Assembly: GCA_037974965.1 (NCBI GenBank)
Contig: JBBPFI010000017.1
Span: forward strand, 310,001-374,000
DNA length: 64,000 nucleotides
From: Dacryopinax spathularia
Lineage: Eukaryota; Basidiomycota; Dacrymycetes; Dacrymycetales; Dacrymycetaceae
Reading direction: 5' to 3'
Both the position numbers and the translations under genes were made by a program. Below the pieces are notes generated by a model. That model saw only the letters and a list, made by a program, of their open reading frames with translations, was not told the origin of the DNA and searched no databases. Below are positions 1-11,096 of this stretch, in pieces; within the stretch, counting starts at the first letter, position 1; every line of letters begins with the position of its first letter.

Positions 1-3000
1 GGCTGTCGCTGTCACCGTCCGAAAGGGGTGGTAGTCGTCGATTGAACGATGGCCAACTACTGTCCTGGTTGTCTTAAACGAGCTAGTCGCCGCCTGGGGA
101 TATTGTTTGACGATGTCGAGTCGATGTTGAAGGGGAGAACGAGAAGCGACGACGAGTCTGGAGGATGATGGACCCACTCGCCGTCTGACGGTGTTGGCGC
201 GGGTGGAAGTGCGGGTGGACGGTGCCCCTCGCCCTGATTTGGGTCCGAGAAGGGGAAGCTGGCGTGGGCTTCTCACCCCTTCTGCTCTGCCTCTCTGTGC
301 TCACTGCCAAAAGGCGGCTCGGTCGGAGCATCTCCTTGCCGGTCGCCCGCCTCCCCCATTCGGTCAACCCCCCTCCCCCGCGGGCCTTGTTCCTCCTCCT
401 CCCTCTTACAACACGCTAACAACCGACGCTCAAAATTTGTCTTTGCTCTCTCGTAACTATTCTCAGCGAGCGCTGCCACTCCTTTCCCCCTGTGCCTAGA
501 CTCTCATCAGCCCCTAGTGCTGCGTACCTTACCACCGACGAAGAGGGCGCAACAAGGATAATTATCCGAAAACTTTTTTTCGCCGAAGCACCCGGCGCTG
601 TTTCGCTTAGGCTTCGGGATGCCTGTTCACGCGCAATAGGTCATATTGTCACCTCAACTGATCTTCCTTGTGCGTGTGGGTGGCAGCGGTCCTCGTCACT
701 GACCTCAGGTGGAGACGCCCTCGTCTCCCTATTTTTGCATAACGTCCCCGAGGCGCCCCACTGCCTCCGACCAAAAACGACCCCGTCGTTCGTGCGCCCC
801 GGAGAGAACGGCGCAGACAGGCCCGCAGCGCCGTCGGCTCCGGGCGAAATAGTCCGAGACCCCGCCCGCCGCCCTGTCTATCGGAGCCAATTTAATCCGT
901 CCGAGTCTTCCAGGATTCCCGTTTCCCCCGAGCCACACGCCGTAAGATCGAGTCTCCCACCCTGGCAAATTTTGTCTCATCTCTGGGCCGTGGGTAGGAA
1001 GGAGCGCCAATTGATTCATCCGTCGCTGCGGGCGCACAAAGGCATGTCGCAGCCCAGTGTAGGACTGTATTCCCACCCCTCCTTGCTGCAAGTCTCATAG
1101 TAAAGTCGTCCGGCCAGCCCTGGCAATTCATTACACTGCGACCAATTACCGGCTGCCCTCCTGTCTCACAACGAGCCGTAGAGCTACGCAAGCCAAGCCC
1201 TCTCCGCTCTCCGTTCTCCGTCCCCTAACATCCTAATGCACCCGTTCTCAATCCACAAAATACACGCCCGCGGTATCCGGGGTCCTTTCCAGCTGGAATT
1301 CACAAGCCCAATTCTGACAGGGTTTCCGTCGATCACCACGCCACAAGCCCATACGATCGGTAAGGGCCCACCCAAGGGGCGCAGGGGCTTCCCGTTATTC
1401 AATTTTCGCCTCACCCGGATCGAACCGGTCTCTGAAATAGGAAATCAGAGTGCTCCTATTCGCTCCGCCGCTTCGGCCGGAACGGCTCCTTTTGCCATCA
1501 TCTGGGAGATGAATAGCACTTAACCCCGAAGCTCGATCATCATCATTGGACTATGCAGTCGTCATCAATGGCCTGACGCACCCCGCTCCCGCGGAACAAC
1601 CTTTCAAACAAACAGGGCAACAATATCAACAGCTCTCGGCCCGCAACGATCTGACAGTTGACAGCTCACAAAAGAGCGCATGATTCAGACCTGGGCCAAG
1701 CATGTGCCGAACGAGCGTCACCAGTATTGGGCCCGGCCCGCTGTCGAGACTAAAGACATGCGCCTCTGACGAGTTGTCCCCTGCGGTCCTGCACGCTGGC
1801 AACCTTCTGTCTTGTCATACACGCCAGCAATCGGGCTTCTTCGTCTTTCAGGGGCAATAAGAAGCCTTCGCGCCGCGAACCGCGCAGAGCCCGCTTGAAG
1901 TCACAAGCAGGAAAGAAGATTCCCAAGCTCATGGAAACGGTGACAACTTGCCAGCTCAGGCAGGCCTCAGTGTCGGATCACCCGGTTGGCTCAGTCGACA
2001 CCTTGTTGCGTTACTTCTGCGGCTGCTTCGGTCTTCACACAGCTCGGTCAAATTCTTACGAACGCGGGAAACGCTGGGAAGGAGCACCCTGCCGGCGGCC
2101 TCTGCGCGAGCCTTCCGCTTCCACTTACGAAACCAGTTCTGATGCCCACTCACTCTTTCCCCACGCGCCAAGAAAGCAGCGTGCAGCAGCTTGGAGCAAA
2201 ACTGGAGCATCAGCAGATGACGAGCGTGGCTTTCTTTTTACTCTCACGCGACCGTGACCCTGCCAAAGCACGGGCGGATCATCCCCAGAAGACCAAACAA
2301 AGACGAACGAACAGAAGCAGGAATCGGCTCCAACATCGCCCGCAGCTCATCGACATTTCTGGCGGGGCTTGCGTCACCCGGCCCAAGTTGAGGAAACGGC
2401 CGTTATGCTGCTCTTCGCGAACTCGAACGTGACGATTTCTGCGAGAAGGACGCGCTGCGTTCGAACCCCCCGGTGCCAGCGGAGTGGGAACGGGTGCTTT
2501 GCTGGCTTTGGATGGGCCTGCGGGCTGCTGGTGCACGAGCCTGGTGTAGGGGCCGTGCCTGGACTTGGCTGCAACTGCTGGCAAGGACCGCGAGGAAGGG
2601 ATGCGGGCCACGGGGACTGACAGACCCTGTCCGCCGTTGGCCAAAGCAACTGTGTTTTTTGCAAGCAGCGTCTTACCACTGACCGGACTACAGTCAGGTG
2701 CAAGGGACGATCGGACGACCAGTTCGTATATGCAACCGAAGATCCCACACCAACCTCGGCAAGAACGTCCTGCGTGATTTGCCAGCTCAGCCGGTCCTTA
2801 TGGAGCTCAATCCAGAGGAACGGATCCCCTGGCGTGGAACTGACGCGCAACTTACTGGTTTCCCCTACCGCGGCTCGCCCCTCCTATACCCACCCCAGCT
2901 GCTCGGACCGCTCCAGAAGTAGAAACTGGTGGGAGGGTTCTCGGCGCCCGATCGTGATGTGTGCAATAAGGTTCATGAGGGGTCGGTTTGGGGGCTTTAT

Positions 3001-4313
3001 ATAGCCCGTTGTGTGCTGGCAGGCTTTGGGAGTGCGGTAATGCGGAACTGCGTGGACTCGCTTGCGGAACTGCATGACCTTTGGAGCTGGTTGTACGTAG
3101 ATGCCGTGCCGAAAGTGTGATGTTACCTGAAATTACTTCTCTTCCAGAGTACAACGCATGACATGCCAATGCACCGTGCCTGGAGCAAGGAACCAGGCAT
3201 CTTGTCACAGCGGCATAGGATGTCTCTGCTGTAAATGGTCACTTCGGTCGACGTGATGTGAAGTCACCTGCGGATGCTTCACGCTTTCCTGGCATTGAAG
3301 GCATAGTGGCTGCATATAGCCGGCTCCCTCTCCGCCCCGATCGGCCATATCGACTACCGGAAGGGTCACTGGCGGAAACCACAGTAAAGAAGGGTCAACG
3401 GCAGGAAAAACGGCAATATGTGTTTCAGCTTCGCCCTATGACGAGAATACAACTTCGTCCGCCGAAGCAGACAATACGACCACCGGAATTAAAGCTGCCT
3501 GATGTGCTCACTGGCGGTTGTGCGGCTGTGTTGCTGCACTGGCGGTTGCTTGCAATGCGAAAGTCGCCCCGACCAGAGGCGTGCACCGTGAGCGGAACTG
3601 CCTCACCTGTAACGGTAGAGAGAGCGTGATCCGTCGTACCGAAGGCCCGTTGAAATCACCAGGAGGGACTTGCGCCGGGTTCCCGGCAAGTTGACTATGG
3701 TCACGTACATGTTTAACTAGTATCAGTTGAAAAGTAAGATACTTGGTAGGCAGTAGTAGGCCCTAGTCCTATTATTCTTATTTCAGGGAGGGACCGTCGT
3801 TTTATCGATCATATCGATCATGTCGCCCGAGTCGGAAGAATTCAGAATTCTCAAGAATATTGGTGTCGGAATGAATGTGCCCAAGCCAGAAGCGCCTCCA
3901 CCAAACACCGGCAGCAATCGAGACAGGGGCTCACATCGCCGCCACATTCCAGTCCCTGCCAATCAGCTTGCTTCTTGAGGCGCCCCTACCTGACTTCCGT
4001 CATTCGACGCCGCACCCTACCACAAAGGGAACTGATATGTCGCGTCAGTCGTAACTTCTGGCCTGATCGTTGCCGCGTAGCTCGCGTGGAGTCGATCTGG
4101 GTGCGGGAGGGTGTAAGGTTGTGATTGGATGTTTGGAAGCGGATCCAGTTCTGCTAGCTCGGATAGAGTTCGTGACATCGTCGGGCAGACTCCGATACAT
4201 TACGGGGAATGTATGAGCGTTTTGCTCGTCGCTGCATTTGTGATTCAGACCGGACCTCTCTTTCGTCCTCCTCTTCTTCCTGAAACCATCTCGTACCGAC
4301 AAGTGAAGCCGCT
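1..4313. other. Region without a supportable gene
   Basis: Open frames here are at most about 200 codons. None shows a domain I recognise, and candidate frames on opposite strands overlap heavily. The stretch is GC-rich at the left end. Around 3810 there is a short AT-rich patch with a repeated ATCGATCAT-type word. I see no tRNA or rRNA that folds convincingly. It may be intergenic or decayed sequence. Confidence 0.5.
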
Positions 4314-6113
4314 ATGGAGTTTATGCAGGCGGCCTTCCATCGCGTAACCGGCCTACCGCAGCCTGCTGTCCCAGCACCAGTACCGAGCGAGATCATCGCA
4401 CAGCTCCCAACGATACGATCGACTCGCAGTCGCGGCCGCGCGCGAGGATATGGCCTTCGCGCCGATGAAGAAGGTCGAAGGATAACTCGAGGGAAGGCGC
4501 GCGCAGGCAATGCCATGCCCCTACCACAGCCCGCTGCACCAGAAGCGGAGTTCGGGTTTAATCCGATCATACCACAGGCGGCTGTTGGGATCAGTCGCTC
4601 GCTGAGCACCAATGCTGAGCAGCGGCAGCTGAGAGGTGTCAGAGGGGAATCGCATAAGCGCAAGAGGACTACGTGCGTACGATTTATAAACGGAATGCCT
4701 CGCACGACTGACTTCATCCCAGAAAACGCACGACTCCGGTTAGGTCCAAGGCGAACCTCGGCGCATTTCCCGAGGACCTCCTTTATCTCATTTTCTCCGA
4801 AGCCGCCAAGGAAGATCGTGCATTCGGTCGTACGGTGAATCTTGTGTGTCGGTCAGTGCGTCGGGTGAGAGCTTGAGGAGATTTCCTGACATGGATTCCG
4901 TAGTCGCTGGAACGTCATTGCCCAGGGCATGCCCACTCTTTGGTCGAACATCCACATTTCGAGCAAGGCGTCGTTCGTTGCTGCAGAGGGCTATCTCCAA
5001 AGGTCGCGGAATGCACCACTCACCGTGTATCTCCGCAACCTCAACTTGCAAGAGGCGAGACAGGATAGGTACTTCCTGAATGCCGCAGTCGCACTCGTCA
5101 AACCGCATAAGAATCGCATCACAAGTTTGACGATTCGGACCCATACCGTGTCGTCGCTCTCGTATGCATTAAGCGAGCTGCTGCTGGGGCCGAGTGCTGC
5201 CCCGCTAGTGATGCTTGACGTCAACATCTGCGTGCCGGTTCCCCAAGCCCCCGCTCCGGGGCTCCTCCGCTTGCGAATGCCGAAGACGCTTGAAGCCTTG
5301 CGCATTGATCGGATACATCTGACCCACGTTGGTACGCCCCGAGGTTTACGACACCTGCATATCGCCCGCCCGGAAGCCTGGGCAAACAACTTCCAGATGT
5401 TGCACCAAATCGCGACAGCCTATCCGCACTTGTGCAGCCTGAGGATCGATAACTGGGAGCGTCAACTCCAACCCATTCCTTTCGACGGAACAAAGAACCT
5501 GGTGATGGAAGAGCTGAAGGAGCTGCGGCTTTTCAAATGCAGGGGAGACAACGTCGCTCTTCTCCTTCGTCATCTTGCCCCGACCAACTTGACGACCGTT
5601 GATGTGGTGCTCAGCGCTGCTCCACACGACCCGAACGCACGCGGTTATCAAGAACTGCACAACGTCGTTATTCGCGAGCTCGTGGATGTGCAGAATTACA
5701 TTGCAGCTCCCACTGAGGATGGGCGATTGACGAAAGCCGGTATCCGGTCGCTCTCCCTCACTGGAATGCAGACCAGTCTGTGGGACCTCTTCAAGCTGTT
5801 CCGCGCCTGCTTTGGACTGCGCTCGCTCGCCTTCACCCGCTGCAACACGACGAACGATACGCTGAACTGGCTTGGAAACGCAGCGATGAGCGAGGCCTGG
5901 CTTTGCCCCGAGCTAGAGAGCCTGAAGCTTGAGGAATGCAGTGCCGTCGAGGGTTATGCGGTTCGCCAGTTCGCCTTCAACCGCTGGCAGGGCGCACAAA
6001 ACGGCTGGATCAAGCAGTTCCAGGAGATCGGCATTCGCAACTGCTATCGAGTCGAACGCGAAGACATCAAGTTTGCGCAGCAGCGCGTGCCGAAGATCGT
6101 TTATTCCCCTTGA
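4314..6113 (+). CDS. F-box protein with leucine-rich-like C-terminal region
   Basis: Three exons are predicted: 4314-4672, 4723-4851 and 4904-6113, giving 565 aa. The introns are 50 and 52 bp (GTGCGT..CAG and GTCAGT..TAG) and the frame is continuous across both. Residues about 1-120 are basic and low in complexity. Exon 2 opens an F-box (FPEDLLYLIFSEAA, then LVCRRW across the junction, then WNVIAQGMPTLWSNI), the usual fungal F-box shape. The rest has irregular leucine-rich units (LRSLAF, LESLKLEEC) typical of substrate-binding halves. F-box proteins bridge substrates to Skp1-Cullin ubiquitin ligases. The substrate is unknown. This is one of four F-box-type genes in the window. The first ATG is the least certain point. 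Confidence 0.8.
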
Positions 6114-6798
6114 GCCGGAGCGCCTGCAAGGTCAATCTTATATCGACCCTCATTCTGTTATTTCACCGACACAGGTTTACCTGCGCAGATTTTGTCAGCG
6201 ATCCGCCAGATTTGTACATAGTTTTGTATGTCCCTACATTTGTTTTCGTGGGACTTTGGCTTGTAGTTCATCCATTCTTGCATATACTTGCACTTCCCCC
6301 ATGTTCATGTACCGCATAACACCTTGAAAAACGGCATCTTGATGACTCTGATTCGATGATAAAATAATGAATGTGATGCATTCTTGACCCAGTCGTCCTT
6401 GGCGACAAGACGCGACCCCTACAACGCGAAGAGTCAAGAACATTACGCGTCATCATCAGGGCTTGGCAGAAAGAGCTGCACTTTTGCGTCCTGACGACCC
6501 ACTTCCGCTAACTCGCCTCTACATCGACCATCCTGAGCTGGCTTCTCGTTCAGTCCATACCCAATCCGAGCGAGAGAGCTCTTGCTAGACTTTCGGGAAA
6601 CCAACTTGCTTTCGGCGACCCGGGAAATTAGCTCGTCCGGGATTGTCGCGACACGTGTATGAACCTCTACTGCACCGCCTGAGACTCGGCAATCGCAACG
6701 CGGAAATTGGGATTGATTGCATATACAACTGTCTGTACGCGTCCTCGACGAGCTCGCCTACTGTCGGCTCGACTCTCCTGCATTGTCAGTCTGACACA
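6114..6798. other. Intergenic region
   Basis: This is the spacer between the F-box gene and the signal peptide peptidase gene, which are in tandem on the plus strand. I see no gene. It must hold the 3' end of the first gene and the promoter of the second, but I cannot point to a clear TATA box or poly(A) signal. Confidence 0.4.
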
Positions 6799-8180
6799 AT
6801 GGACTCTGGTCACCTAACGGCTTATGGTTCGATCATCACCGTCGCCGTGATCTGCATCGTCTGCGGTAGCTTTTCTTCTCTCCGAGTATGTCCTTCCATG
6901 CTTCCCTTTCAATTCGCGGTTCAACTGTAGACAGGCACCTAAAGCAGCAAAAGATCGAGCGGCCCGATTGTCTCCAGCTCGTGCTGCTGAGCTTGAGGAA
7001 GAGGAGGAAGAAGGCGCCTCGCTCACCTCGGCTGATGCCTGGTTGTTCCCCATCTTTGGCAGCTTTACGCTCGTGACGCTCTATCTGGTCTTGAGGTATC
7101 TGGATCCGAAGTGGGTGAACTGGCTTTTGGGCTGGTATTTTACGCTGCTTGGGTTCGGCTCCGTTTGGAAGGTACGATCACTGCTGAGCCGGGGCGGCGG
7201 ATTCTGATCGAAGCTGGGTAGTCATCATCTTCACTGGTCAAGACCGTCGTAGGTCCACGAAGATGGCACGGCATGATCCAATATACTCTGAGTCTGATGG
7301 AGAATAAAGAAGGTCAATTGCCCCCTTTTTTGTTGCTGTATGCGTCTGACAAAGGTGACCAGATATCTTCCGGCTGCAAGCGCGACTCCCGACATTACTA
7401 CTCAGTATACCATCGGCGCTCATCTGCTTCTTCTATGGTACAAGAGAGGATAAGCCCTGGGTCTTGACCAATATCATCTCCCTCTCGCTGGGATGTAATG
7501 CGATCGCAGTCCTTAAGCTGGACAGTTTCCGAACTGGGATCATCTTGCTTGCTGGGCTTTTCTTATACGACATCTGGTGGGTATTCGGAACCAATGTGGT
7601 ATGTACTCATCTCTCCATGAGCCGAGGTTGAGGAGCAGTGCTAATGTAGTGCTAGATGGTAACTGTAGCCAAAGGGCTCGACGTGCCCATCAAAGTGCTC
7701 TGGCCGAAAGGCAGTATCACCGACCCTCGGCCTCAGCTCGCCTTGCTCGGTTTGGGAGACATCGTCATCCCCGGCCTATTCATCGCTCTCGCACTCCGAT
7801 ACGACCTGTCTCTCTCCAGTAACCCGCCTTTACCGCCATACAACCCCTTGTCGCGGTTCAGCAAACCGTACTTCTGGGCAACGCTAGTTGCCTACTTCCT
7901 AGGCTTATCGCTCACGATCGGAGTCATGGAGGTCTTCCAGGCTGCGCAGCCGGCGTTGCTCTATCTCTGGTAGGCAGGAATGAGTCGTATATGCGCAGTG
8001 GAGCTGATGTATGCGTCCAGTCCGGCATGCCTTCTTGCCTGGTTCGGTACAGCTGTTGTACGCGGTCAGATTGGCGCGGCTTGGTCCTGGAGTGAGGAGA
8101 CGAAGGATGAGCCTGATCGATCCACATCGGTTATGGGCAATGGATCGAGGAATACAACCTCTACAGCAAAGTCAGAGTGA
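6799..8180 (+). CDS. Signal peptide peptidase (presenilin-type intramembrane aspartyl protease)
   Basis: Six exons are predicted: 6799-6885, 6935-7171, 7222-7312, 7363-7598, 7656-7969 and 8021-8180, giving 374 aa. All introns are GT-AG, 49-57 bp, with phases that match. The diagnostic parts are all present: GSFSSLR after the first membrane segment, LDSFRTG before the FLYDIWWVFGT segment (first catalytic Asp in YD), LGLGDIVIPG (second catalytic Asp in GLGD) and the QPALLYL PAL motif. There are about nine hydrophobic segments. The acidic stretch near residue 50 lies in a loop. This family sits in the ER membrane, cleaves signal-peptide remnants and acts in ER quality control. The length is normal for fungal members, nothing looks broken, and it is a host gene next to the large transposon. 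Confidence 0.95.
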
Positions 8181-8422
8181 TAATATGCAAATGACAATCC
8201 ATATTGATCAAACATTGGAGACGTGGACCGGGGAGGCGGACCAAAGAGGGCTGGTGCATTTCCACCAGCTTCCTCGCCCTGGTCCAGACCATTGCTGAAA
8301 GCATCGCACTGCTGTGTTCGCTTTCTACTGACTTGCAAGCTCTCTACGAAGTCTGAACTTAAGAAAATAGCTATCACTCTGCTGTTCATCCGACTGAGGC
8401 GCTGGAAAATGGCCCCGATCAG
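8181..8422. other. Left flank of the giant transposon
   Basis: This short stretch runs from the stop codon of the signal peptide peptidase gene to the transposon. It ends in the left copy of the target-site duplication. I see no gene. The ORF-like stretch here does not continue sensibly on the far side of the element, so I cannot show that a gene was interrupted. Confidence 0.5.
8415..8422 (+). repeat. Left target-site duplication
   Basis: CCGATCAG lies directly outside the left terminal repeat and is repeated exactly outside the right one at 24226-24233. An 8-bp duplication agrees with what I recall for Zisupton-type elements. Confidence 0.9.
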
Positions 8423-8611
8423 CACCCTAGGCAGACGAGGACCGGGATCTAATAGGCCGGTTCCACCTGAGGCGCTTGAACGGCCTAGTAGGGGTTCTCC
8501 CCGTAACGATCTAAACACTGCCTTTGCACGACTGGATCTGACGCCCAAATTAGGCCCCTCGGCAGATAAATCGGATCGGCCAATCCTCGGGCTTCTTCGT
8601 TCCCGTGCCTG
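8423..8611 (+). repeat. Left terminal inverted repeat of the KDZ element
   Basis: These 189 bp match the reverse complement of 24037-24225 with only two differences, one in the middle and one near the inner end. It starts CACCCTAGGCAGACGAGGAC. Such repeats are the expected transposase binding and cleavage sites. Confidence 0.95.
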
Positions 8612-8769
8612 AGGAACATTGTACGCCCGATATCATGGTCTAAAGACCGGTTCGATGCACAGTGTTTAGACATCGATGAGCTTCAAGATCGCAGGCGTCG
8701 TGACAATGGCACCATGATCAACATTGACCAGCTCGTTGCGCTCCCGGCCACCGATAAAACTACTGAACG

Positions 8770-9460
8770 ATGATCCTCCTTCTTGCCTCGGGTTGCCCTC
8801 TTATCGCGTGCGCACTTATGGCCGATCTCCCCTGGCGGCTTGAGCTCGAGAGCAGAGAGGACGTTGATCCATGGCGTAGCTTTGTTGCCTCTTATTTCTC
8901 CTCCTTCCTCAGCTCCATGGATCCTCGACTGCACAACCCGCCGACAGACTGCGAAGACGGTCTAAAACTGGGTCGCAAGGTCTGGCGCATAATCCTCTCT
9001 TCCCGAGCTCTTATCGCGGAGGACGTGGATCGCGACATCGAGTACTCCGTACGGTGCATGACCCAAGCTCTTGTGGACTATCTGTCTTTCTACTACGGTG
9101 TCGATCACCCGACCGTCTGCGACCACTTGCTGCGACCTGCAACAGAACGACCCGCCAAACTTTGGAACCTATATCAGACCTGCTGGCATCAAAGCAGCAA
9201 AGCCGAACATAGTAGGTTGCACGAGTGATGACTATCCTGCTTTTAACCCATGATCAGTTCGTTCGTGCGCTCGCAGAGCCCGAATTTGTGCCAGAGACTA
9301 TCAGCAGGCCATATCAACCCTAGGAACCGAGCAATTGAGGGAAGAATTGATGGCAAGGCGAGATGGTGGTGATCCCCGAGCTCGAGCCCACTTTACCGAT
9401 CTTCTTGGTCGTTTCCTTCTGCAGCGTGAGCACGATTGCTTGATTGGCCTGCTCTTCTGA
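8770..9460 (+). CDS. Transposon cargo: short relative of the 922-aa cargo protein
   Basis: Two exons are predicted, 8770-9215 and 9277-9460, giving 209 aa. An alternative start lies at 8818. It resembles the middle of the protein encoded at 11097-14219. Both have a helical stretch ending in a WNLYQ motif (KLWNLYQ here, NTWNLYQ there), then an intron at the same relative place, then a helical segment with a DYQQA or THRQYREQA-type start. It ends where the longer protein continues, so it may be a truncated paralogue or a genuine short form. The fold is unknown to me. The WNLYQ block recalls helical DNA-binding-like domains in mushroom hypothetical proteins, but that is inference. Confidence 0.55.
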
Positions 9461-9952
9461 CCAGTCGCTCGTAGATCCTGAAATTGGCCGGAATGGCACT
9501 GGTCGCCGACACGTTCCCACAGTAGAACTACTGTTTACGTAGTGTTTAGATCTGTGGTTCCGAACTAGCGGTACAATTCCATATCCGATCCCCAAATACC
9601 AAACTGCGTGAACTCCTTGATTAAGCAAAAAGACTTCGTCTCATCACTGTCTCAACGAGATCTACCCAGAAGCAGTTCTGAGCCAGAGCTTGCTCCTCGG
9701 ATCCCGTATCCCTACACGACTTCGACCATTCACCATCGTCTCATCCTCTTAATTGAGCCAAGAGTTCTCTACACCCTCTTTCGCTCTATGGATCCCCTGC
9801 TCGACTCTACGACTGAGGTTGGATTAGACGAGCGGGCCTTGAGGTCCCCAGAACGATGAGCATCAAACTGGACCTCAGGCTGGCGCTGCTCTGCGACTGT
9901 TCCAGGCTCATGAGTGGAGAGTCAGTCTCTCCGTATGAACCAGGTCCTGTGC
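9461..9952. other. Transposon interior without a clear gene
   Basis: This is the spacer between two converging cargo genes. It may contain degraded remains of the downstream part of the short paralogue, since the expected continuation is absent. I cannot support a coding exon. Confidence 0.4.
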
Positions 9953-10867
9953 TCATTCAGACGCTGGATCCCGCTGTGTACTCACATCCGCATTTGAAAT
10001 AGGATCAGGATCTACAATGACATGGTTATCTACGTGATCTTCCCATACTTCCCACTCTGGATCAGTGTGATGAAGAGGAACGTTGTGCGCGCTCTCCTGG
10101 CGAGTAGGTCGCTCTACCACGGCCGCCCGTCTTCCGCTCTTGGATCCGTTCGCTCCTGCGAGGCCTCCCGGATCTGTCCCCTTTTCGACCGTTCGAAGTG
10201 TCCGTCTGGTCGGCTTCGTTGACTTTCGCAGACGCGAGACCCTGCCCAACCAAATGGTCAGGGAGCGAACAGCTGGAGGGAGCATGGACGGTCTCACATC
10301 AATATATGCCCAGTAAAGATCAAGCGTGGTGACCGGTCGGTTGAGGGCACTCTTCGCGTTCGCAGAAGCCGCTTCCCAGGTCTGCAGGGCTTGCGCATCC
10401 TGAATGAGAGACACCTAAGACGAGCTGAGTCGCAGGTCGCGATCGAGAAGGACAATGCTCACCTCAGCTCGTTGGACCAGGGTGTCAATCAAGATCGCAA
10501 GCTCTTCTTGAAGGAAGTCGTTGGAGATTGCGGTCTCCTGCTTGGATTCGGCGTCTTCCTCGTCAGGATCCCCTATTCCGTCACCCTCTTTCATCTCAAG
10601 AGCCCGATTGACATCCTGCTCGACCTTCACGATCGTCGCGTCATAGTGCGGATTGGTCGACTTGCCCGACCGCACAAGAGGACGTTCTGCCACTTCAGAA
10701 GGGTTCTCCACGGCCCTTAGATCCGATACGGAGCCTGCGATGTTGTGAGTAAGATCCTTGGAGGCGGTAAGAGACGTCGTGCCTTCAGGGCTCTCTGCCA
10801 GAGCGCGAGCACGATTGCGAGCCAGCATTCGCTTCTTTGTGGATCCAGCCTTCGACCTCTTGGCCAT
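9953..10867 (-). CDS. Transposon cargo: unknown acidic/basic protein, divergent from the 922-aa gene
   Basis: Two exons are predicted on the minus strand: 10463-10867 and 9953-10414. They are separated by a 48-bp GT-AG intron in phase 0 and give about 288 aa. The N terminus is very basic (MAKRSKAGSTKKRMLARNRA), like a nuclear localisation signal. The middle is acidic (GDPDEEDAESKQET). After the intron comes QALQTWEAASANAKSAL, a helical segment. The C-terminal third is rich in Arg, Lys and acidic residues. I recognise no domain. It starts about 230 bp from the divergent gene at 11097, so the two probably share a promoter region. The C-terminal end could be extended by another intron. Confidence 0.6.
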
Positions 10868-11096
10868 GGTCGGTTTGTCGATAGATTTAGATAGTAATAC
10901 TAGCGAGTTGATGTGATATCAGCGGATATCGATCCGTGTCTATGTGAGAGTCCTTTACAAGTGATCGTCTGAGTGAGAGCAAGGTCGTCTCACGTGACCC
11001 AGCGAGCGCGTTGCGCGACACGCGCCAACTGAACGTTGCGCTTCGCGGTCTTAGTTCTTACCTATCTTGGCATCAACACGAACATCAAGGCTCAAC
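10868..11096. promoter_or_regulatory. Bidirectional promoter between two cargo genes
   Basis: This 229-bp spacer separates two divergent start codons. It contains the palindrome TCACGTGA at 10990-10997, an E-box-type site, and an AT-rich tract at 10880-10900. Promoter function is inferred from position only. Confidence 0.45.

Noticed and set aside
1405-1515. tRNA-like string on the minus strand (a GGTTCGATCC T-arm look-alike)
   Set aside because: I could not find a matching acceptor stem, D-arm and anticodon arm together. The T-stem has a mismatch and the best acceptor pairing needs an odd length. Not reported as a tRNA.
2440-2490. CGTTCGAACCCCCC, another T-loop look-alike
   Set aside because: The five bases on either side do not pair and no cloverleaf forms.
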